The notes beneath the pieces were generated by a model, which did not search any database, was not told the DNA's origin, and was given only the letters and a program-made list of their open reading frames with translations. The position numbers were made by a program, and so were the translations under genes. Below are positions 21,859 to 24,382 of a stretch of 24,382 nucleotides of DNA, piece by piece; position 1 is the stretch's first letter; each line of letters begins with the position of its first letter. Origin of the DNA: UBA9547 sp044349205 (GTDB taxonomy: Bacteria > Bacteroidota > Bacteroidia > Cytophagales > UBA9547); NCBI GenBank assembly GCA_044349205.1, contig JBIKRJ010000009.1, forward strand, positions 1-24,382, given 5' to 3'.

Positions 21859-24382
21859 TTAACTACCTAACTCCAATTTCAAGAATTTGCCCGTATAGCT
21901 CTCTTTTACTTTTATTATTTCCTCGGGAGTGCCTTCGGCAATAATTCTTCCCCCGCCGTGGCCTCCTTCTGGCCCCAAGTCTATGATATGGTCGGCCACT
22001 TTTATCACATCCAAATTGTGTTCGATAATGAGCACGGTGTTCCCTTTCTCTACCAGTTTGTTCAAGATGTCGAGCATGTGTTGGATGTCTTGAAAGTGGA
22101 GACCAGTGGTGGGTTCGTCTAATATATAAAATGTTTTTCCGGTGTCTTTGCGCGAAAGTTCGGTGGCCAATTTCACGCGTTGGGCTTCACCGCCCGAAAG
22201 AGTGGTGGCGTGCTGCCCCAAGGTGATGTAGCCGAGGCCAACTTCTTTCAGAGTTTGTATTTTGCGGACTATTCGGGGTTGGTTTTCAAAAAACTCTACT
22301 GCCTGTTCCACAGTCATGTCCAACACATCGGAGATGGATTTGCCCTTGAAACGCACTTCCAGGGTTTCTCTATTGTAGCGCTTGCCCTTGCAGGTTTCGC
22401 AAGGAACGTGGATATCGGGCAGAAACTCCATTTCGATAAGCCGCATGCCTGCTCCTTCGCAGGTTTCGCAGCGTCCTCCTTTTACATTGAACGAAAAGCG
22501 GCCTTGGTCGTACCCCCTTATCTTCGATTCGGGAAGCTGGGTAAAAAGGCTTCTGATTTCTGTAAAGACTCCCGTGTAAGTAGCTGGATTTGAGCGAGGA
22601 GTGCGCCCAATAGGAGATTGGTCCACTTCTATAACTTTGTCTATAAATTCTAGTCCTTCTATTTTTCCGTAGGGCAATGGGCTTGTCTTACTATTAAAAA
22701 AATATTGGTTCAGAATAGGGTATAAAGTGTGGTGAATCAATGAAGATTTTCCACTGCCTGATACGCCCGTGACGCATACCATTTTGCCCATCGGAATAGT
22801 GAACGTGACATTTTTCAGATTGTGTCCTGTGGCATTGCGAAGCATGAGACTTCCATCTGTTTGCTTGCGGACTTTCTTTTCTAAGTTCACTGTTTTCTTT
22901 CCGCTCAGGTAGTCGCCCGTAAGGGTGCCTAGTTGTAGAAAATCGCTTGGGGTGCCTTGGGCAACTATGGAACCGCCGTGGCGTCCTGCTCCCGGACCTA
23001 TGTCCAACACATAATCGGCAGCCATCATCATGTCTTTGTCGTGTTCCACCACTAAGACAGTGTTGCCTATGTCGCGCAAGTTGCGTAGAGCTTCGATGAG
23101 TTTTACATTGTCGCGTTGGTGCAGGCCGATGCTTGGTTCGTCCATTATGTAAAGAACCCCCACTAGTTGGGTGCCAATTTGTGTGGCCAAACGAATGCGC
23201 TGTGCTTCGCCTCCCGACAATGTGCCCAACTGCCTGTCGAGCGTGAGGTAATCCAACCCTACATCCAACAAAAAATGGATGCGCTTGCGTAACTCTTTTA
23301 AAATCTCGTTGGCTATTTGCCTTTGCTTGTCGTTTAGTCTTTTCTCCAAATGAGCAAACCATTCGAATAACTGTGCGATATCCAACGCCGCAAGATTCGA
23401 AATGTTTTTGCCATCAATAAGGTAGTGGAGCGACTCCTTTTTTAATCTTTGTCCATTGCACTCGTGGCAGGTCACAATTTTGGCAAAACTCGCCGCCCAT
23501 TCCCGCACTTTGTCCGATTCAGAGTGTAATTGTTTATGAACCAAATTTATCACACCTTCAAAAGGTTCCATTTTCTGTGCCAAGGCACTTCCCTCAATGC
23601 CATTCAAAATTAGCTGCAAGGCTTCTTCAGGCAGGTCTTTGATGGGGGTGGAAACATTTTTCTTGAAGTGTTTTAGTATTTCTTGTATTTGGCGAAAGGC
23701 CCAAATATCTCGGTATTCGCCCAACGGGGCTATGCCGCCTCGCGAAACGCTGAGATCTGTATCGGGAATGGCTAGTTCAAGAGCAATGATTTGTTCTTTG
23801 CCCAATCCGTTGCAACATGGGCAAGCACCTGCTGGCGAATTGAATGAAAAAATATTGGGAGCTGGCTCGTCGTACGACAATCCAGACTCAGGATCCATTA
23901 GAAATTTGGAATAATAGTGCAGGTCGTCAACCTTTTCGGGATTCATGGCAAGAATGACCCCCTTGCCGTGCAGCATAGCCTGAGCTACCGACTGTGAGAT
24001 TCGGAAACGGTCTTCTTGTTTTACCACAATACGGTCTACCACCAGTTCGATGTTGTGCGTTTTGTAACGGTCTACCTGCATTTTAGACTTCAAATCGGTT
24101 ACTTCGCCGTCTATGCGCATCTTGGTAAAACCTTTTTTGGCAAATTCGTCGAATAGCTCTCTGTAATGTCCTTTTCGCTGCCTGACCAAAGGTGCCAAAA
24201 GCATCAGTTTTTGTCCGTCGAAGGTTTTCAGCAAGCTATCGATGATTTGGTCTTCTGACTGACGCACCATCTTTTTGCCAGTCAAATAAGAAAAAGCCTC
24301 GCCGGCACGTGCATACAACAGCCGAAGAAAATCATAAATCTCAGTGGTAGTTCCCACCGTAGAGCGTGGGTTGCGAGAGGTC
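21859..24382 (-). CDS. uvrA: Excinuclease ABC subunit A (partial, N-terminus outside the window)
   Basis: DNA-damage recognition ATPase of nucleotide excision repair. About 841 residues are present. The frame stays open to the right edge and reads TSRNPRSTVGTTTEIYDFL there, a classical UvrA block, so the GTG at 24357 is internal and roughly the first 100 residues, with the first Walker A, are missing. Visible: zinc-binding cysteines (CPCCNGLG, CHECNGQRLKKE); first ABC signature LSGGEAQRIRLATQ with Walker B YIMDEPSIGLHQRD; second Walker A TGVSGSGKSSLIHHTLYP; third zinc region CETCEGAG and CETCKGKRYN; second signature LSGGEAQRVKLATEL with YILDEPTTGLHFQD. Everything in the window is intact. grpE follows in the same direction. 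Confidence 0.97.
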   Translation of the reverse strand, partial: TSRNPRSTVGTTTEIYDFLRLLYARAGEAFSYLTGKKMVRQSEDQIIDSLLKTFDGQKLMLLAPLVRQRKGHYRELFDEFAKKGFTKMRIDGEVTDLKSKMQVDRYKTHNIELVVDRIVVKQEDRFRISQSVAQAMLHGKGVILAMNPEKVDDLHYYSKFLMDPESGLSYDEPAPNIFSFNSPAGACPCCNGLGKEQIIALELAIPDTDLSVSRGGIAPLGEYRDIWAFRQIQEILKHFKKNVSTPIKDLPEEALQLILNGIEGSALAQKMEPFEGVINLVHKQLHSESDKVREWAASFAKIVTCHECNGQRLKKESLHYLIDGKNISNLAALDIAQLFEWFAHLEKRLNDKQRQIANEILKELRKRIHFLLDVGLDYLTLDRQLGTLSGGEAQRIRLATQIGTQLVGVLYIMDEPSIGLHQRDNVKLIEALRNLRDIGNTVLVVEHDKDMMMAADYVLDIGPGAGRHGGSIVAQGTPSDFLQLGTLTGDYLSGKKTVNLEKKVRKQTDGSLMLRNATGHNLKNVTFTIPMGKMVCVTGVSGSGKSSLIHHTLYPILNQYFFNSKTSPLPYGKIEGLEFIDKVIEVDQSPIGRTPRSNPATYTGVFTEIRSLFTQLPESKIRGYDQGRFSFNVKGGRCETCEGAGMRLIEMEFLPDIHVPCETCKGKRYNRETLEVRFKGKSISDVLDMTVEQAVEFFENQPRIVRKIQTLKEVGLGYITLGQHATTLSGGEAQRVKLATELSRKDTGKTFYILDEPTTGLHFQDIQHMLDILNKLVEKGNTVLIIEHNLDVIKVADHIIDLGPEGGHGGGRIIAEGTPEEIIKVKESYTGKFLKLELGS

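Noticed and set aside
22694..23362. 222-residue minus-strand frame inside uvrA
   Set aside because: It is out of frame with a clear UvrA and has low-complexity, Arg/His/Ser-rich composition, typical of a shadow frame.
1..24382. CRISPR arrays, tRNA or rRNA genes, transposons, prophage or attachment sites
   Set aside because: No regularly spaced repeats, transposase, integrase or phage motifs were seen, and intergenic gaps are too short and lack cloverleaf-like sequence.

Overview
The window looks like chromosomal DNA of a Bacteroidota bacterium, most likely Cytophagales-like. The evidence is lineage-typical gene content: BshA, a DUF4835 protein next to coaBC and a short RpoZ/Rpb6-like omega subunit, the periplasmic protein usually labelled 'asparagine synthetase B', SiaB/SiaC, and WG- and YwqK-repeat exported proteins. 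Base composition is AT-rich, Shine-Dalgarno sequences are almost absent, and several gene starts lie just downstream of the Bacteroidota -7 promoter element TAnnTTTG. Coding density is very high. I see no tRNA, rRNA, CRISPR array, insertion sequence, phage gene or attachment site, and no gene-free stretch longer than about 150 bases.

Layout. 97-303: a small conserved hypothetical gene (+). 309-6180 (-): leuS, then hemA, then a WG-repeat exported protein whose start lies inside the end of hemA. 6303-8648 (+): the periplasmic 'asparagine synthetase B'-like protein, then a siaB-siaC kinase/phosphoprotein pair. 8653-9758 (-): divIVA-like gene and folB, sharing one base. 9891-13256 (+): a three-gene overlapping operon with a GT2 polyprenyl-phosphate sugar synthase, a SAM methyltransferase and a large polytopic membrane protein that looks like a GT-C glycosyltransferase. 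13238-14317 (-): rlmN. 14462-15601 (+): bshA for bacillithiol. 15608-19970 (-): rpoZ, coaBC, DUF4835 and a YwqK-repeat protein with a probable outer-membrane barrel. 20054-21765 (-): grpE and dnaJ. 21859-24382 (-): uvrA, cut by the right edge.

Most genes are housekeeping: translation (leuS, rlmN), transcription (rpoZ), tetrapyrrole, folate and coenzyme A synthesis (hemA, folB, coaBC), protein folding (grpE, dnaJ), DNA repair (uvrA), thiol redox (bshA) and cell shape or division (divIVA). The less ordinary parts are the siaBC pair without siaA/siaD nearby, the lipid-linked-sugar operon, the YwqK-repeat/barrel fusion, and regulatory DNA: two Fur/PerR-like boxes about three helical turns apart upstream of hemA, and repeats around the grpE promoter. 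I found no clearly new defence or mobile system. The proposals that go beyond family recognition are inferences and are marked as such.
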